Numbered from the stretch's first letter, positions 17,282 to 26,757 are shown. The stretch is DNA of 57,451 nt from Methylobacteriaceae bacterium (GCA_019233695.1 JAFAME010000078.1:1-57451); one strand, 5' to 3'. Numbers and translations: made by a program. Notes: generated from the sequence alone by a model not told the origin.

Positions 17282-18628
17282 ATGTCCCCTCCCTATTCAC
17301 TGACGGACCGGCAGGAACGGATCGTCGAGCTTGCCGGCGAGCTCGCCGCGCGCTTTGCCGCCCGCGCCGCCACCCACGATCCGCAATGGTCGTTCCCCCT
17401 GGAGAACTTCGAGGACCTGCACCGATCAGGCTTTCTGCGGCTCGCCTTGCCGAAAATCTACGGTGGCGAGCACGCGAACATATTCGAAATGGTGCTGGCC
17501 CAGGAACGCCTTGCGCATGGCGATGCGGGAACCGCGCTTGTCGTCGGCATGCTCCTCAACATCATCGGCCGGTTGCGCGACGAGAAAGACGTGTGGCCGG
17601 AGCCGATCTTTGCTGCCGTCTGCCGCGACATCGCCGAGAACGGCGGCGGCATCAACACCTGCGTCACCGAGCCTGATCTCGGCTCGATCTCGCGTGGCGG
17701 CGTGCCGACGGCGACGGCGAGGCGTATTGAGGGCGGGTGGCTGGTCAACGGACGCAAGATCTTCATAACCGGCGCGCCGGCGCTGCGCTATTTGGTCACC
17801 ATCGTGGTGCTGCCGCCGAACGAGAAGGCGCCGAATGGCGAGGTCGCCAGCGCCATCGTCAAGGCGGGCGCGCCAGGCCTTGGAATGGAAGATGCGTGGC
17901 AGGGCAGCCTCAGTCTGCGCACCTGCGGCAATTTCGACGTCACTTACGACAACGTTTTCGTGCCCGACGATTGGGTCGTCGAGCGGCGGCCGATCGCTCC
18001 CGCTGCCGGTCCGGTGCGGCCCCCTTCCGGCAAGGGGGCGCCGGGCCTTGGCCCGTGGGCGCTGACGGTGGCGGCCGTCTACCTCGGCATTGGCGAGGCG
18101 GCATGCAGAGCCGCCTGCGACTATGCCAACGAGCGCGTTCCGACCGCGCTCGGCAGGCCGATTGCCGAAGAGCCGCATGTCCAGCACTGGATCGGCCAGA
18201 TGCGGGTCGCTGTCGAAGGCGCGCGGGCCCAGCTCTACGAAACCGCCCGCCTGTGCCGCGACCATCCCGACAGGCACGGCGAGCTCTCCGCCGCGATCGC
18301 TGCTGCGAAATTCCTGTGCACCAACGCCGCCTGCGCCGCGACCGAGACGGGCCTGCGGGTGGCGGGCGGGTTCAGCCTGACCGGCCGCCTGACGCTCGAG
18401 CGCCACTTTCGCGACGCGCGGGCTGGCCTGTTCCAGCCGCCGCAAGACGATCTCGCGCTCGGTTTTGTCGGACGGGCGGCCCTTGCCGACGCGCGCAGGG
18501 CAACGGAGGAGGCGGAGGCGCGGACCGCGCGCTCGACCGAGGCGGCGGGGAGGCCGCCTGACTTCCGTCAGGCCCACCCCAGCACACAAATCTATACGAG
18601 CGCAATCGCCGCGACGAGACGGCCGTAG
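17282..18628 (+). CDS. Acyl-CoA dehydrogenase-fold flavoprotein (ACAD or DszC/SfnB-type)
   Basis: A 448-residue protein with the three ACAD domains in order: N-terminal helices (about 1-125), a beta middle domain with NTCVTEPDLGS and VNGRKIFITGAP, and C-terminal helices ending LERHFRDARAGLFQPPQDD. The catalytic-Glu block of true ACADs (YEGT-like) is not evident at the C-terminus; the RHFRDAR...PP form also occurs in monooxygenase-type relatives. The reaction is therefore uncertain. It starts 43 nt after the LivF-like gene and likely uses the imported compound or its CoA thioester. The last 37 nt overlap the convergent pgeF gene. Confidence 0.85.
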   Translation: MSPPYSLTDRQERIVELAGELAARFAARAATHDPQWSFPLENFEDLHRSGFLRLALPKIYGGEHANIFEMVLAQERLAHGDAGTALVVGMLLNIIGRLRDEKDVWPEPIFAAVCRDIAENGGGINTCVTEPDLGSISRGGVPTATARRIEGGWLVNGRKIFITGAPALRYLVTIVVLPPNEKAPNGEVASAIVKAGAPGLGMEDAWQGSLSLRTCGNFDVTYDNVFVPDDWVVERRPIAPAAGPVRPPSGKGAPGLGPWALTVAAVYLGIGEAACRAACDYANERVPTALGRPIAEEPHVQHWIGQMRVAVEGARAQLYETARLCRDHPDRHGELSAAIAAAKFLCTNAACAATETGLRVAGGFSLTGRLTLERHFRDARAGLFQPPQDDLALGFVGRAALADARRATEEAEARTARSTEAAGRPPDFRQAHPSTQIYTSAIAATRRP

Positions 18629-19353
18629 TCGTGCTCGCGCCGATGGACGGACCGGCGATAGCTGAAGAAGCGCGCCTCGTCTTCGTAGGTGTCGAGCCCG
18701 AGGCTTTGGAACCGGCCGACGCCCGCCTCGGCAAGGCGCGCCAGGATATAGCCGGGAAGATCGAACATGGCGTGGCCCGCATTCCTGGACGCCCGGAAGT
18801 GGCGCTCGTTGCCGGCATCCGCGGCGACAAAGCGCTCGACGAACTCCGGTCCGACCTCGTAGGAGCCCGGTCCGATCGTCGGTCCGACAACCGCGGCGGT
18901 TGTCGCCCGGCGCGCGCCGAGCCGCTCCATCGCTGCAAGCGTCGATTCAACGACGCCGGTCAGCGCGCCCTTCCAGCCGGCATGCGCGGCGCCGACGACC
19001 CGAGCCCCCTGGTCGGCAAACAGGATCATTCCGCAATCCGCACCGGTCACTCCGAGGCCGAGGCCGCGGGCGGCCGTGACGATGCCGTCGGCGCGCGGCC
19101 GGCCTCCTTCTGCCCACGGCGCTTCGACGATCACGGCGTCGGGCGAATGCACCTGGTGGGGCACGAGAAAGCGCGCGGCATCGACGCCGAGCCGTGCCGC
19201 CATGCGCCGGCGGTTCTCGGCAACCGCCCGCGCATCGTCCTTCGAACCGATGCCGCCGTTGAGGCTGGCATAGACTCCGGCCGAGACGCCGCCCTCCCGG
19301 GTGAAGAAGGCGTGCGCCAGCCCCGGCGCCCGAAGAAGATCGGTTTCGATCAT
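18592..19353 (-). CDS. pgeF: Peptidoglycan editing factor PgeF / multi-copper laccase-like YfiH family
   Basis: A 253-residue cytoplasmic protein. The metal and active-site motifs are visible: HQVHSPDAV, GADCGMILFAD and GAAHAGWKGAL. The family removes or corrects UDP-MurNAc carrying L-Ser and also shows purine nucleoside phosphorylase/adenosine deaminase activity; older names are polyphenol oxidase or laccase. The start (MIETDLL) overlaps the upstream midA-like stop by 4 nt, placing it last in lgt-midA-pgeF. The 3' end overlaps the opposite-strand ACAD gene by 37 nt. Confidence 0.92.
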   Translation of the reverse strand: MIETDLLRAPGLAHAFFTREGGVSAGVYASLNGGIGSKDDARAVAENRRRMAARLGVDAARFLVPHQVHSPDAVIVEAPWAEGGRPRADGIVTAARGLGLGVTGADCGMILFADQGARVVGAAHAGWKGALTGVVESTLAAMERLGARRATTAAVVGPTIGPGSYEVGPEFVERFVAADAGNERHFRASRNAGHAMFDLPGYILARLAEAGVGRFQSLGLDTYEDEARFFSYRRSVHRREHDYGRLVAAIALV

Positions 19354-20453
19354 CGCCGCCTCGGTGGCCTCGTCTGGTGATTGGAAATGAAACCGGCGGG
19401 CGCCGGCAGGCGCGCATCGGCGACCGCGAGCGCCTTGAACAGCTTGCCCATGTTGACGTCGTCTTCGGTGACGAGCCGCTTCAGGGCGGCGTCGACCGCC
19501 TCGCGCTGGATCTCGCTGGCACGGCCCTTGAGGCCCTCCGCCCGCTCGAAGATGCCGAGGGCGGCAAGGAGCGCCCCCTGCGTCACCGGACCGTGCACGG
19601 CAACGCCGCCGGCACGGGCCGCGCGCCCCAAGGCGGCGAAATCGACATGTGCGGTCAAGTCCGCCTCCCCCGGCGTCTCGAACGGCTGGACGAAGCAATG
19701 CGCCTTCAGCGCCTGTAGCGTCGCGCCGAGGCTGGTTTGCGTATGTCCATAGTCGATGATCAGCGCCGCCCCTCCCTGCGAAGCAAGACGCCTGGCAAGG
19801 CGCGCCATGTAGAGATGCGCCGCCGCGCCGATCTCGAGAATCGTGCCGTCCTGGGCCGGGACCGCGATCGAGGGATCGGGTCTTTCCGTGACACCGAACG
19901 CAAGACGGTCGTCGCGCAACCCCACGAGCCGCTCACACCAGCCTTTCGGCGTCTTGACATAGTGCCGGACCGGCAATGCGTCGAAAAACTCGTTGGCGAT
20001 GACGATCGCCGGCCCCCTGGGCACGTCCTCGACGCGATTGTGCCAGGTGATCGGCGCCTTGGCCTTGGCAAGCAGGGCATGCTGGGCTTCGGCAAGCACC
20101 GGACTTGCTTCGACGAGATGTACGTCGAGCGCGGCCACGAGGCCCGGCACCACGCGTGCGGCGCGCAGCGCATCGGCCATCAGCGAACCGCGGCCTGGAC
20201 CGAGTTCGACAAGGCGGATCGGCGAGGGTGCGCCCATGACCGTCCAGACTTCGGCCGCCCACAGGCCCAAGAGCTCGCCGAACATCTGGGAGATTTCGGG
20301 CGCCGTGGTGAAGTCACCGGAGGCACCGAACGGGTCACGGCTCATGTAATAGCCGTGCACCGGGTGGGTCAGGGCGAGCTCCATGTAGCGCTCGAGCGTT
20401 ATGGGACCTTCGGAGGCGATGATCGACCGGATCTCGCGCTCGAGGGGTGTCAT
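19350..20453 (-). CDS. Class I SAM-dependent methyltransferase, MidA/NDUFAF7 family
   Basis: A 367-residue protein of PF02636 type. The SAM-binding motif I is VELGPGRGSLMADALR, and IVIANEFFDALPVRHYV and GGAALIIDYGH are strongly conserved family blocks. Eukaryotic NDUFAF7 methylates an arginine of the complex I 49-kDa subunit; bacterial homologues are inferred to do similar work but their substrates are not fixed. It overlaps lgt and pgeF by 4 nt on each side, so the three genes are translated together. Confidence 0.9.
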   Translation of the reverse strand: MTPLEREIRSIIASEGPITLERYMELALTHPVHGYYMSRDPFGASGDFTTAPEISQMFGELLGLWAAEVWTVMGAPSPIRLVELGPGRGSLMADALRAARVVPGLVAALDVHLVEASPVLAEAQHALLAKAKAPITWHNRVEDVPRGPAIVIANEFFDALPVRHYVKTPKGWCERLVGLRDDRLAFGVTERPDPSIAVPAQDGTILEIGAAAHLYMARLARRLASQGGAALIIDYGHTQTSLGATLQALKAHCFVQPFETPGEADLTAHVDFAALGRAARAGGVAVHGPVTQGALLAALGIFERAEGLKGRASEIQREAVDAALKRLVTEDDVNMGKLFKALAVADARLPAPAGFISNHQTRPPRRR

Positions 20454-21271
20454 GGCGAGGCTCGCGGCTGCCACCGCGCCGCTACGATGAGCACGACCCC
20501 CGCCGCGATCACCGGCAGCGACAGCAGCATGCCCATGGTGGCGCCGCCGAAGAGGAACCCGAGCTGGGGATCGGGCTCCCGAAAAAATTCGCAAGCTATG
20601 CGCGCCAGTCCGTAAGCGATGCCGAAGATTCCTGCGGCAAGCCCCGGCCGCATCAGAACCCCGGCACGCATGGCCCCATGCATGAGGACGAGAATGACCA
20701 GCCCCTCGAGGCCGGCTTCGTAGAGCTGGCTCGGATGGCGCGGTAATGGACCGGCATCGGGGAAGACCATCGCCCAGGGGACGTCGCTCACCCGCCCCCA
20801 AAGCTCCGGCTTGATGAAATTGGCGATGCGCCCGAGCAGCAGCCCGATCGGCACGGTGCACGCAACAATATCGGCGACCGACAGCGCTTTCACCTGGTTG
20901 CGGCGGGCGAAAACGACGATCGCCAGAGATGCGCCGGCAAGACCGCCGTGGAATGACATGCCGCCCTTCCAGACGGCGATGACCTCGGCCGGATGGGTCA
21001 GGTAATAGCCAAAATTATAAAACAGCACGTAGCCGATACGCCCCCCGAGAATCACCCCCAGTGCAGTATAAACCAAGAGATCATCCAGGCTTGCCGCGGT
21101 CGGGCGCGGGGTTGCTCCCCAAAAACCGTCCCGGCGTACAATCCAACGCGCGTAGAGCCAGCCCAGGATCAGCCCGAATACGTAGGCGAGCGCGTACCAC
21201 CGGATCGGAAACGGGCCGATGTCGATGAGTACAGGGTCGATCGCCGGATAGGGAATGGCGAGGAGCGGCAT
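20450..21271 (-). CDS. lgt: Prolipoprotein diacylglyceryl transferase
   Basis: A 273-residue integral membrane enzyme that moves diacylglycerol from phosphatidylglycerol to the lipobox cysteine of prolipoproteins. Seven or so hydrophobic helices are visible. The signature GRIANFIKPELWGR and the essential GGMSFHGGLAGA segment are intact, and RHPSQLYEAGLEG follows. The ATG at 21271 (MPLLAIPYPAIDP) is chosen; upstream in-frame sequence lacks hydrophobic or conserved character. First gene of lgt-midA-pgeF; ubiK is divergent, 303 nt away, and that gap shows no gene. Confidence 0.95.
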   Translation of the reverse strand: MPLLAIPYPAIDPVLIDIGPFPIRWYALAYVFGLILGWLYARWIVRRDGFWGATPRPTAASLDDLLVYTALGVILGGRIGYVLFYNFGYYLTHPAEVIAVWKGGMSFHGGLAGASLAIVVFARRNQVKALSVADIVACTVPIGLLLGRIANFIKPELWGRVSDVPWAMVFPDAGPLPRHPSQLYEAGLEGLVILVLMHGAMRAGVLMRPGLAAGIFGIAYGLARIACEFFREPDPQLGFLFGGATMGMLLSLPVIAAGVVLIVAARWQPRASP

Positions 21272-21573
21272 CGTCGAGCGTCCTGAGGCGTTCGGAGTGG
21301 GCCAATTCGCCAGGCGTCCCAGCTGGAAGGCCGCGCGCCGGCATCTGCGGCAATCTGGAACCCCTGCGGCGTTCCAGATTCCGGTGCCGGGCACCGCTGC
21401 ACGATGCTTCTGCCGGGAGAACAGCCCTCGTCTGACCCAAACGATCGCCCCGTTTCCCAGGTGATGCGATGCAACGCATTGCGCGTCAAGCCGAACGGTG
21501 CCAACGACTTGCGGCCGGCTGTGAACTTCACCATTTGCATCGTGCGCCGCGCCGGCGCTGCAAGGAATTCGCC

Positions 21574-21870
21574 ATGCCCCAAACCCGCAGCCGCATCTTC
21601 GACGATTTCGCCCGACTGGCCACCGACGCGGCCGGCATGGCGCAGGGCGTGCGTCGCGAAGCCGAGACCGTGGTCAGGACGCAGCTGGAGCGCCTCCTCG
21701 CAACCATGGATGTGGTGACGCGCGAGGAGTTCGAGGCAGTGCGCGACATGGCGGCGCTGGCGCGCGAGGAAAACGAAAAGCTGCAGCGGCGGATAGAAGC
21801 GCTCGAAGGAAAGCTCGCCACAGCAGATCCCGTCGCGACTACGCCGCCTATATCCCGATCGCAGCCTTGA
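21574..21870 (+). CDS. ubiK: Accessory factor UbiK family protein
   Basis: A 98-residue protein of the YqiC/UbiK (BMFP) family. N-terminal RIFDDFARLATDAAGMAQG is followed by a C-terminal coiled coil with TREEFEAVRDMAALAREENE and the conserved RRIEALE. The family helps assemble the ubiquinone biosynthesis complex. The ATG giving MPQTRSR is used. Its last 23 nt overlap the 3' end of the opposite-strand molybdenum hydroxylase gene. Confidence 0.9.
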   Translation: MPQTRSRIFDDFARLATDAAGMAQGVRREAETVVRTQLERLLATMDVVTREEFEAVRDMAALAREENEKLQRRIEALEGKLATADPVATTPPISRSQP

Positions 21871-24100
21871 TCCGCTGGCGAGTGAGGGGCAGCTCGCGCA
21901 GGCGCGTCTTGGTCGCGTCGGCGACTGCGTTGGCAAGTGCCGCCGCGGTCGGCCCCTGCGCCGCCTCGCCGGTGCCGAGATAGGGCTCGCCCGGTCGATC
22001 GATGACGTGGACCTCGATGCTGCCCGGCACAGCGGGAAAGCGCAGGATGGGATAGCCGCTCCAGTCGACCGAGGTGATCCGATCCGCCTCGAAGGTCACG
22101 GCCTCGTGGAGCGTCCAGCTTGTCGACTGAACGATGCCACCCTCGATCTGGTTCCGGATGCCGTCCGGATTGACCGCCTGTCCGCTGTCGACTGCCGCCA
22201 CGACCCGCAGCACGCGGACCGCGCCGGTCTCATGCTCGACGGCGACCTCGGCGGCAATGGCAGCATAGGCCGCAAGGTTTTTGTATCTGGCGAAGGCGAA
22301 GCCCTTGCCGTGTCTGCGTGGCAAAACCGCCGGGTTCGACCAGCCGAAGCGCTCTGCAGCCGTCCTGACGACGTCGCGGGCCCGGGCGTCATCGAGATGA
22401 GCGAGACGAAAGGCGACCGGATCGAGTCCCGCCGCTGCCGCCAATTCATCGACGAAGCTCTCGATGGCGAAGATGTTCATGTAGGCGCCGAGGCTGCGCA
22501 GGGCGGAGACGCGCAGCGGCATCGACGGCACGAAATGGTGGACCACCCTGGCGTTGGGGAAGCTGTAGAGCGGGATGGCGTTGCGATCGCCCCCACCCTC
22601 CGGCTGGGGAATCGGCTTCGGCGTCGTCGGAGCCAACGGCTTTGCCAGAAACCACGACGGCATCAGATCGCCGGCCCCGCCCGGCCGCGTGGAGTGGGTG
22701 TTGCTGCGCACTTCGTATTGCCAGTCCACGACCGTGCCGTCCGAGGCAAGCGATGCGCGGACGTTAGCGATCATCACCGGCCCAAAGGGCTCGAACATGT
22801 GTTCCTGTTCTCGCATCCACTGCACCCGGACCGGGGGACCCGGAAACGCCATGGCGATGAGCGCGGCATCGGCCGCAGCATCATCCGCGCCGTTGTGGCC
22901 GTAGCAGCCCGAGCCCTCGACATGCATGCAATGGACTTTGTCGGGGGCGAGGTTCACGAGCTGCGCCAAGGCTTTGCGCAGCGGAAAGACGCCCTGCGAA
23001 TGGGTCCACACGGTCAGCGCATCGTCGGCATATTGCGCAATCGCGCATGACGGCCCGATCGACCCATGGAGCTGGAAGGGGCGCCGATATTCCACTTCGA
23101 GGGTTCGCTCGGCGGCAGGCATCGGTTGACGGCGATCGAGAATGACGTCGTCCTGAGCCGGCAGGCTCTGCAGGTAGGGATAGATCTCGCTCTGGCTCGG
23201 AAGCTTCGCCCCGCCCCCCCATTCGGCCGCAGCGGCAAGCGAGGCCATGGCGGCGACGGCCTGAAACTCCTGCTCGGCGATGACGGCAAGATAGCTGCCG
23301 TCGCGCACCACTTTCACGATCCCCGGCATCGCCGCGACCGGGCCTGAATCGAGCGCGGCAAGACGCGCACCATAGGCCGGTGGACGGACGACCCGCGCGT
23401 GCACCATGCCGGGCAGCCGCAGATCCTGGAGATAGGCGGAACCGCCGGTGACCTTGGCGGGAATATCGACCCGCTCGATCGATCTGCCGATGACGGTATA
23501 GGCGGTGGGATCGCGCAGCTTGGATCGGGCCTTCGCGGTCACCCCCAACGCCTCGTCCGATGCAAGTTCCGCATAGCCGAGGCTGCGGCCGTCGGCGGCG
23601 GCGACGACCCCGTTTCGGACGCTCAATTGCGCGACCGGCACGCCAAGCCTCGAGGCGGCAGCTGCGATGAGGAGCTCGCGCACCTGGGCGGTGGCGTTGA
23701 GAATCGCCGTCCCGCTGTCCTGCATCGAGTGGCTGCCTGCCGTATAGCCTTCGTTAGGCGTGCGCGCGGTGTCGGCCGTGACGAGGTTGATGTGCTCGAA
23801 ATCGACCATCAGCTCTTCCGCGGCCACTTGGCGGAGCGCTGTCTTGATGCCCTGGCCGAGCTCGGCCTTGCCCGTGAAGACGGTGATCGCGCCCGTCTTG
23901 TCGATGCGGATCCACGCATCGAGGTTCGACGCCATCTTGAGGCCGCCGGGAAGGGGCGGATCGGCCGGCACGGGACCGGCCGCGCCGGCGTCCTGGGCGA
24001 GGAGCCGCGACGACGGCGCCAGCGCGAAGCTCACGATCAATGCGCCGCCGCCAACGAGCACATGGCGCCGAGTGACGGCCGGCTCGATGCGCCTCCTCAT
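21848..24100 (-). CDS. Xanthine dehydrogenase-family molybdopterin-binding subunit (IorB type)
   Basis: A 750-residue large subunit of an aldehyde/isoquinoline-type hydroxylase. A twin-arginine signal (TRRHVLVGGGA, Arg-Arg at 11-12) and hydrophobic stretch indicate Tat export of the folded holoenzyme. Molybdopterin domains follow, with GKAELGQGIKTALRQ, GSGCYGHNGADDAA and the C-terminal LGTGEAAQGPTAAALANAVADAT holding the Glu-containing active-site block. It overlaps the 2Fe-2S gene by 4 nt. Substrates of this group are aldehydes or N-heterocycles; the actual one is unknown. Confidence 0.93.
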   Translation of the reverse strand: MRRRIEPAVTRRHVLVGGGALIVSFALAPSSRLLAQDAGAAGPVPADPPLPGGLKMASNLDAWIRIDKTGAITVFTGKAELGQGIKTALRQVAAEELMVDFEHINLVTADTARTPNEGYTAGSHSMQDSGTAILNATAQVRELLIAAAASRLGVPVAQLSVRNGVVAAADGRSLGYAELASDEALGVTAKARSKLRDPTAYTVIGRSIERVDIPAKVTGGSAYLQDLRLPGMVHARVVRPPAYGARLAALDSGPVAAMPGIVKVVRDGSYLAVIAEQEFQAVAAMASLAAAAEWGGGAKLPSQSEIYPYLQSLPAQDDVILDRRQPMPAAERTLEVEYRRPFQLHGSIGPSCAIAQYADDALTVWTHSQGVFPLRKALAQLVNLAPDKVHCMHVEGSGCYGHNGADDAAADAALIAMAFPGPPVRVQWMREQEHMFEPFGPVMIANVRASLASDGTVVDWQYEVRSNTHSTRPGGAGDLMPSWFLAKPLAPTTPKPIPQPEGGGDRNAIPLYSFPNARVVHHFVPSMPLRVSALRSLGAYMNIFAIESFVDELAAAAGLDPVAFRLAHLDDARARDVVRTAAERFGWSNPAVLPRRHGKGFAFARYKNLAAYAAIAAEVAVEHETGAVRVLRVVAAVDSGQAVNPDGIRNQIEGGIVQSTSWTLHEAVTFEADRITSVDWSGYPILRFPAVPGSIEVHVIDRPGEPYLGTGEAAQGPTAAALANAVADATKTRLRELPLTRQRIKAAIGI

Positions 24101-24591
24101 CGGACCACCCTCTTTTCGGAATCGGCATCGGCGAAACGCGTGCCTTGCGAGGCGCGCTTGATCGCCCGCAGGATTCGCATGTGCGTCCCGCACCGGCAGA
24201 GATTTGGTGACATGTGCCGGCGGATTTCCTCCTCGGAGGGCGAGGGATTGTGCTCGAGGAGAGCCTGCGCCCGCATGATCATGCCGGCGATGCAATAGCC
24301 GCACTGGGCTGCCTGCTCCTCGACGAAGGCGTGCTGCAGGGGACTCGGATCCTCCTCGCTGCCGAGGCCCTCGATGGTCATGACGTCGCGGCCGGGCAGG
24401 ACCGAGATCGGCACGAGGCAGGCGAACACCGCGTGGCCATCGACCATCACCGTGCAGGCGCCGCATTGGCCTAGCCCGCAGCCGAACTTGGCGCCGTTCA
24501 AGCCGAGATCGTTGCGAAGCACGTAGAGGAGCGGCGTTGCCGGGTCGGCATCGACGCGATGCGGGCGGCCGTTCACGGTCAGCGTGAGCAT
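24097..24591 (-). CDS. (2Fe-2S)-binding subunit of molybdenum hydroxylase (IorA type)
   Basis: A 164-residue electron-transfer subunit with two 2Fe-2S clusters. The plant-ferredoxin-like motif GCGLGQCGACTV with a later FAC supplies the first cluster, and QCGYCIAGM plus NLCRCGTH the second. No signal peptide is present: in this family it is co-exported with the Tat-carrying large subunit. It lies between the cytochrome gene (45 nt upstream) and the large subunit (4-nt overlap), so the three form one transcription unit. Confidence 0.95.
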   Translation of the reverse strand: MLTLTVNGRPHRVDADPATPLLYVLRNDLGLNGAKFGCGLGQCGACTVMVDGHAVFACLVPISVLPGRDVMTIEGLGSEEDPSPLQHAFVEEQAAQCGYCIAGMIMRAQALLEHNPSPSEEEIRRHMSPNLCRCGTHMRILRAIKRASQGTRFADADSEKRVVR

Positions 24592-24636
24592 GCTTCACTC
24601 CCCGAAAGCCCCCGCCGGCTTCGGCGATCGCGCCGG

Positions 24637-25959
24637 CTAGCGGCCGTTCCTGATACCGCGCACAACATCTTCGATATTGCTCCACGCCGGACCATCGCTG
24701 AACCTTGAACGAACATAGGCGGCAAGCTCGGCGATCTGCTTGTCCGTCAGGACATCGGCAAAGCCGGGCATCATCTCGCCGGGCTCGCTTTCCGCCGGCT
24801 CGATGCCGTGCAGGATGATCTCGATCAGGTTGCGCGGCGAGGCGAGGGCGACGGCGGTCTGCAGGACCAGAGGACGCCCGCCGAGCGGACGCGACGACCG
24901 GTTCGTGTGACATCCTGAGCAGGTGGCGGCAAAGATCTGCGCCCCGGTCGGGGCGGCGTCGGCCGCGCTTCCCGCTGGTTCCGCCGTCGCAATGGCGTCG
25001 GCCGAGCCCCCCTTGGGGAGGGACGCAAAGATCTCCTCTTCCCTGCTTCGGCGCTCAGGCGCGGGCTCGCCCATGGTGGAAGCGATATAGACCGCCATCG
25101 CGCGGACATCTTCATCGAGCGCCGGGCGCAGGTGACGCACGACCGATGTCATCGGCCCGGCTGCGACGCCATGCAACCGGTCCGAGCCGACCCGGAGATA
25201 GGCGAACAGGCTCTCCTCGGTCCAATGAATCGGCGCGGGCGAATCCTGATCGAGCGACGGCGCGATCCAGCCCTCCTGTTCGCCGCCGGCAAGTGCCTTC
25301 TGAGGCTCTTCGGCGCCGAGGATGTTGCGGGGCGTGTGGCACGCGCCGCAATGACCCAACCCCTCGACGAGATAGGCACCCCGGTTCCATGGATCGCTCT
25401 TGTCGGAACGCGGCTCGGATCGCGCCGGCCGCAAAAACAGGAGCTTCCAGGCCGCTGCGACAATCCGGGCGTTCAGTGGAAAGACGAGTCGGTTGGGCGG
25501 CGATGTGGCGCGAACGGGCTCGCGCGTCATCAGGAAAGCATAGATTGCGTCGATGTCGCCATCGGCTAGCTTGTTGAAATGATCATAGGGGAAGGCCGGA
25601 TAGAGGTGTCGGCCGCGCCGGTCGATGCCCTCGCGCATGGCGCGCGCGAAGGCAACCCTCGACCAGCTTCCAATGCCGGTGTCCGGGTCTGGCGTGATGT
25701 TGGTGCCGTAGATGCTGCCAAACGGGGTCGGCAGGGCGACGCCGCCGGCATAGGGGCTTCCATCCGAGTTCGTATGGCAGCCGGCACAATCGCCGATGGC
25801 TGCAAGCTGCGCTCCCTTGTCGACGAGGTCGGCACTGAAGTCGGCGGGCGACGGAGGCTCGATGGGAGCGATGGCCGGCCTTGCAGCCCAAACGAGGAAT
25901 GCAGCTGCGGCCAACGCGATGAGGAGGGCTGCACCCAGCGCGACAGAGACAGCTCGCAT
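24637..25959 (-). CDS. Three-haem cytochrome c, electron acceptor of the molybdenum hydroxylase
   Basis: About 440 residues. An N-terminal membrane anchor (about residues 8-26) precedes three c-type haem sites: CAGCH at 58-62, CGACH at 204-208 and CSGCH at 347-351. Each has a plausible downstream Met ligand region (for example MMPGFADVLTDKQIAEL for the third). This matches the alcohol/aldehyde dehydrogenase cytochrome subunit family that passes electrons from IorAB-type enzymes to the respiratory chain. I start at MRAVSVALG; an upstream ATG at 26031 is possible. Confidence 0.9.
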   Translation of the reverse strand: MRAVSVALGAALLIALAAAAFLVWAARPAIAPIEPPSPADFSADLVDKGAQLAAIGDCAGCHTNSDGSPYAGGVALPTPFGSIYGTNITPDPDTGIGSWSRVAFARAMREGIDRRGRHLYPAFPYDHFNKLADGDIDAIYAFLMTREPVRATSPPNRLVFPLNARIVAAAWKLLFLRPARSEPRSDKSDPWNRGAYLVEGLGHCGACHTPRNILGAEEPQKALAGGEQEGWIAPSLDQDSPAPIHWTEESLFAYLRVGSDRLHGVAAGPMTSVVRHLRPALDEDVRAMAVYIASTMGEPAPERRSREEEIFASLPKGGSADAIATAEPAGSAADAAPTGAQIFAATCSGCHTNRSSRPLGGRPLVLQTAVALASPRNLIEIILHGIEPAESEPGEMMPGFADVLTDKQIAELAAYVRSRFSDGPAWSNIEDVVRGIRNGR

Positions 25960-26246
25960 CGCAACTCCCGCAGCGGCACCCCGCCTCTCACAACGCCGTC
26001 CAGCTTGGGTTGTTTCCGATGTTGTGGACATGGGAAAGGCGCGGGTGGACGCGCCGAGGCGAATCCACGAGGGTCGCGCCAGTCGTGTGAACGACATGCT
26101 TGCGCGTATAGTCGAAGATCACTGATTCGCTTGTCGCCCGACTGAACAGGAGGAGAGAAGGTCGCGGGCGGTCGCCTTACGCATGAGCACGCATTGCACC
26201 TGCTTCTTTCCCCCGCGTTTTGCCGGTTCCAAACCCCGAAGGCCCC

Positions 26247-26750
26247 ATGATGTCCCTATCCCAATGCGAGCCCGAACGCGCCGAACATCCGGTCGATATC
26301 GTCGAACGCCTCGCGGCTGTGAACGAATGGTCGTTCGACCGTGAAGACCAGGATGAAATCTCGATTTCCGTCGCTGGCCGCTGCGCCGACTATCATGTGG
26401 CGTTCACGTGGCTTGCAGATCTCGAAGCCCTGCACGTCGCCTGTGCATTCGATCTCAAGGTGGCCGAGCGGCGGCGCGCCGAGGTGCTCAGCCTTGTCTC
26501 GCTCATCAACGAGCAGCTCTGGGTCGGCCACTTCGATATATGGACATCCGACGATGTCATCATGTTCCGCCATGCGCTTTTGCTCGCCGGCGGGGCCGAG
26601 CCGAAATCACAGCAATGCGAGGCGGTTCTCAAGATCGCGGTCGAGGCCTGCGAGCGCTATTATCAGGCCTTCCACTTCGTCGTCTGGGCGGCGCGCAGCG
26701 CGCGCGAAGCCCTCGCAGGCGCGATGTTCGAGACGGTCGGCGAGGCCTGA
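26247..26750 (+). CDS. YbjN domain-containing protein
   Basis: A 167-residue protein of the YbjN fold (a tetratricopeptide-chaperone-like domain linked to motility and stress regulation in E. coli). WSFDREDQDEISISVAG and VSLINEQLWVGHFDIW are the typical conserved blocks. No signal peptide. It lies 7 nt before proC, an arrangement common in Hyphomicrobiales. Two ATGs are adjacent (26247 and 26250). Confidence 0.9.
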   Translation: MMSLSQCEPERAEHPVDIVERLAAVNEWSFDREDQDEISISVAGRCADYHVAFTWLADLEALHVACAFDLKVAERRRAEVLSLVSLINEQLWVGHFDIWTSDDVIMFRHALLLAGGAEPKSQQCEAVLKIAVEACERYYQAFHFVVWAARSAREALAGAMFETVGEA

Positions 26751-26757
26751 CGTCGCC

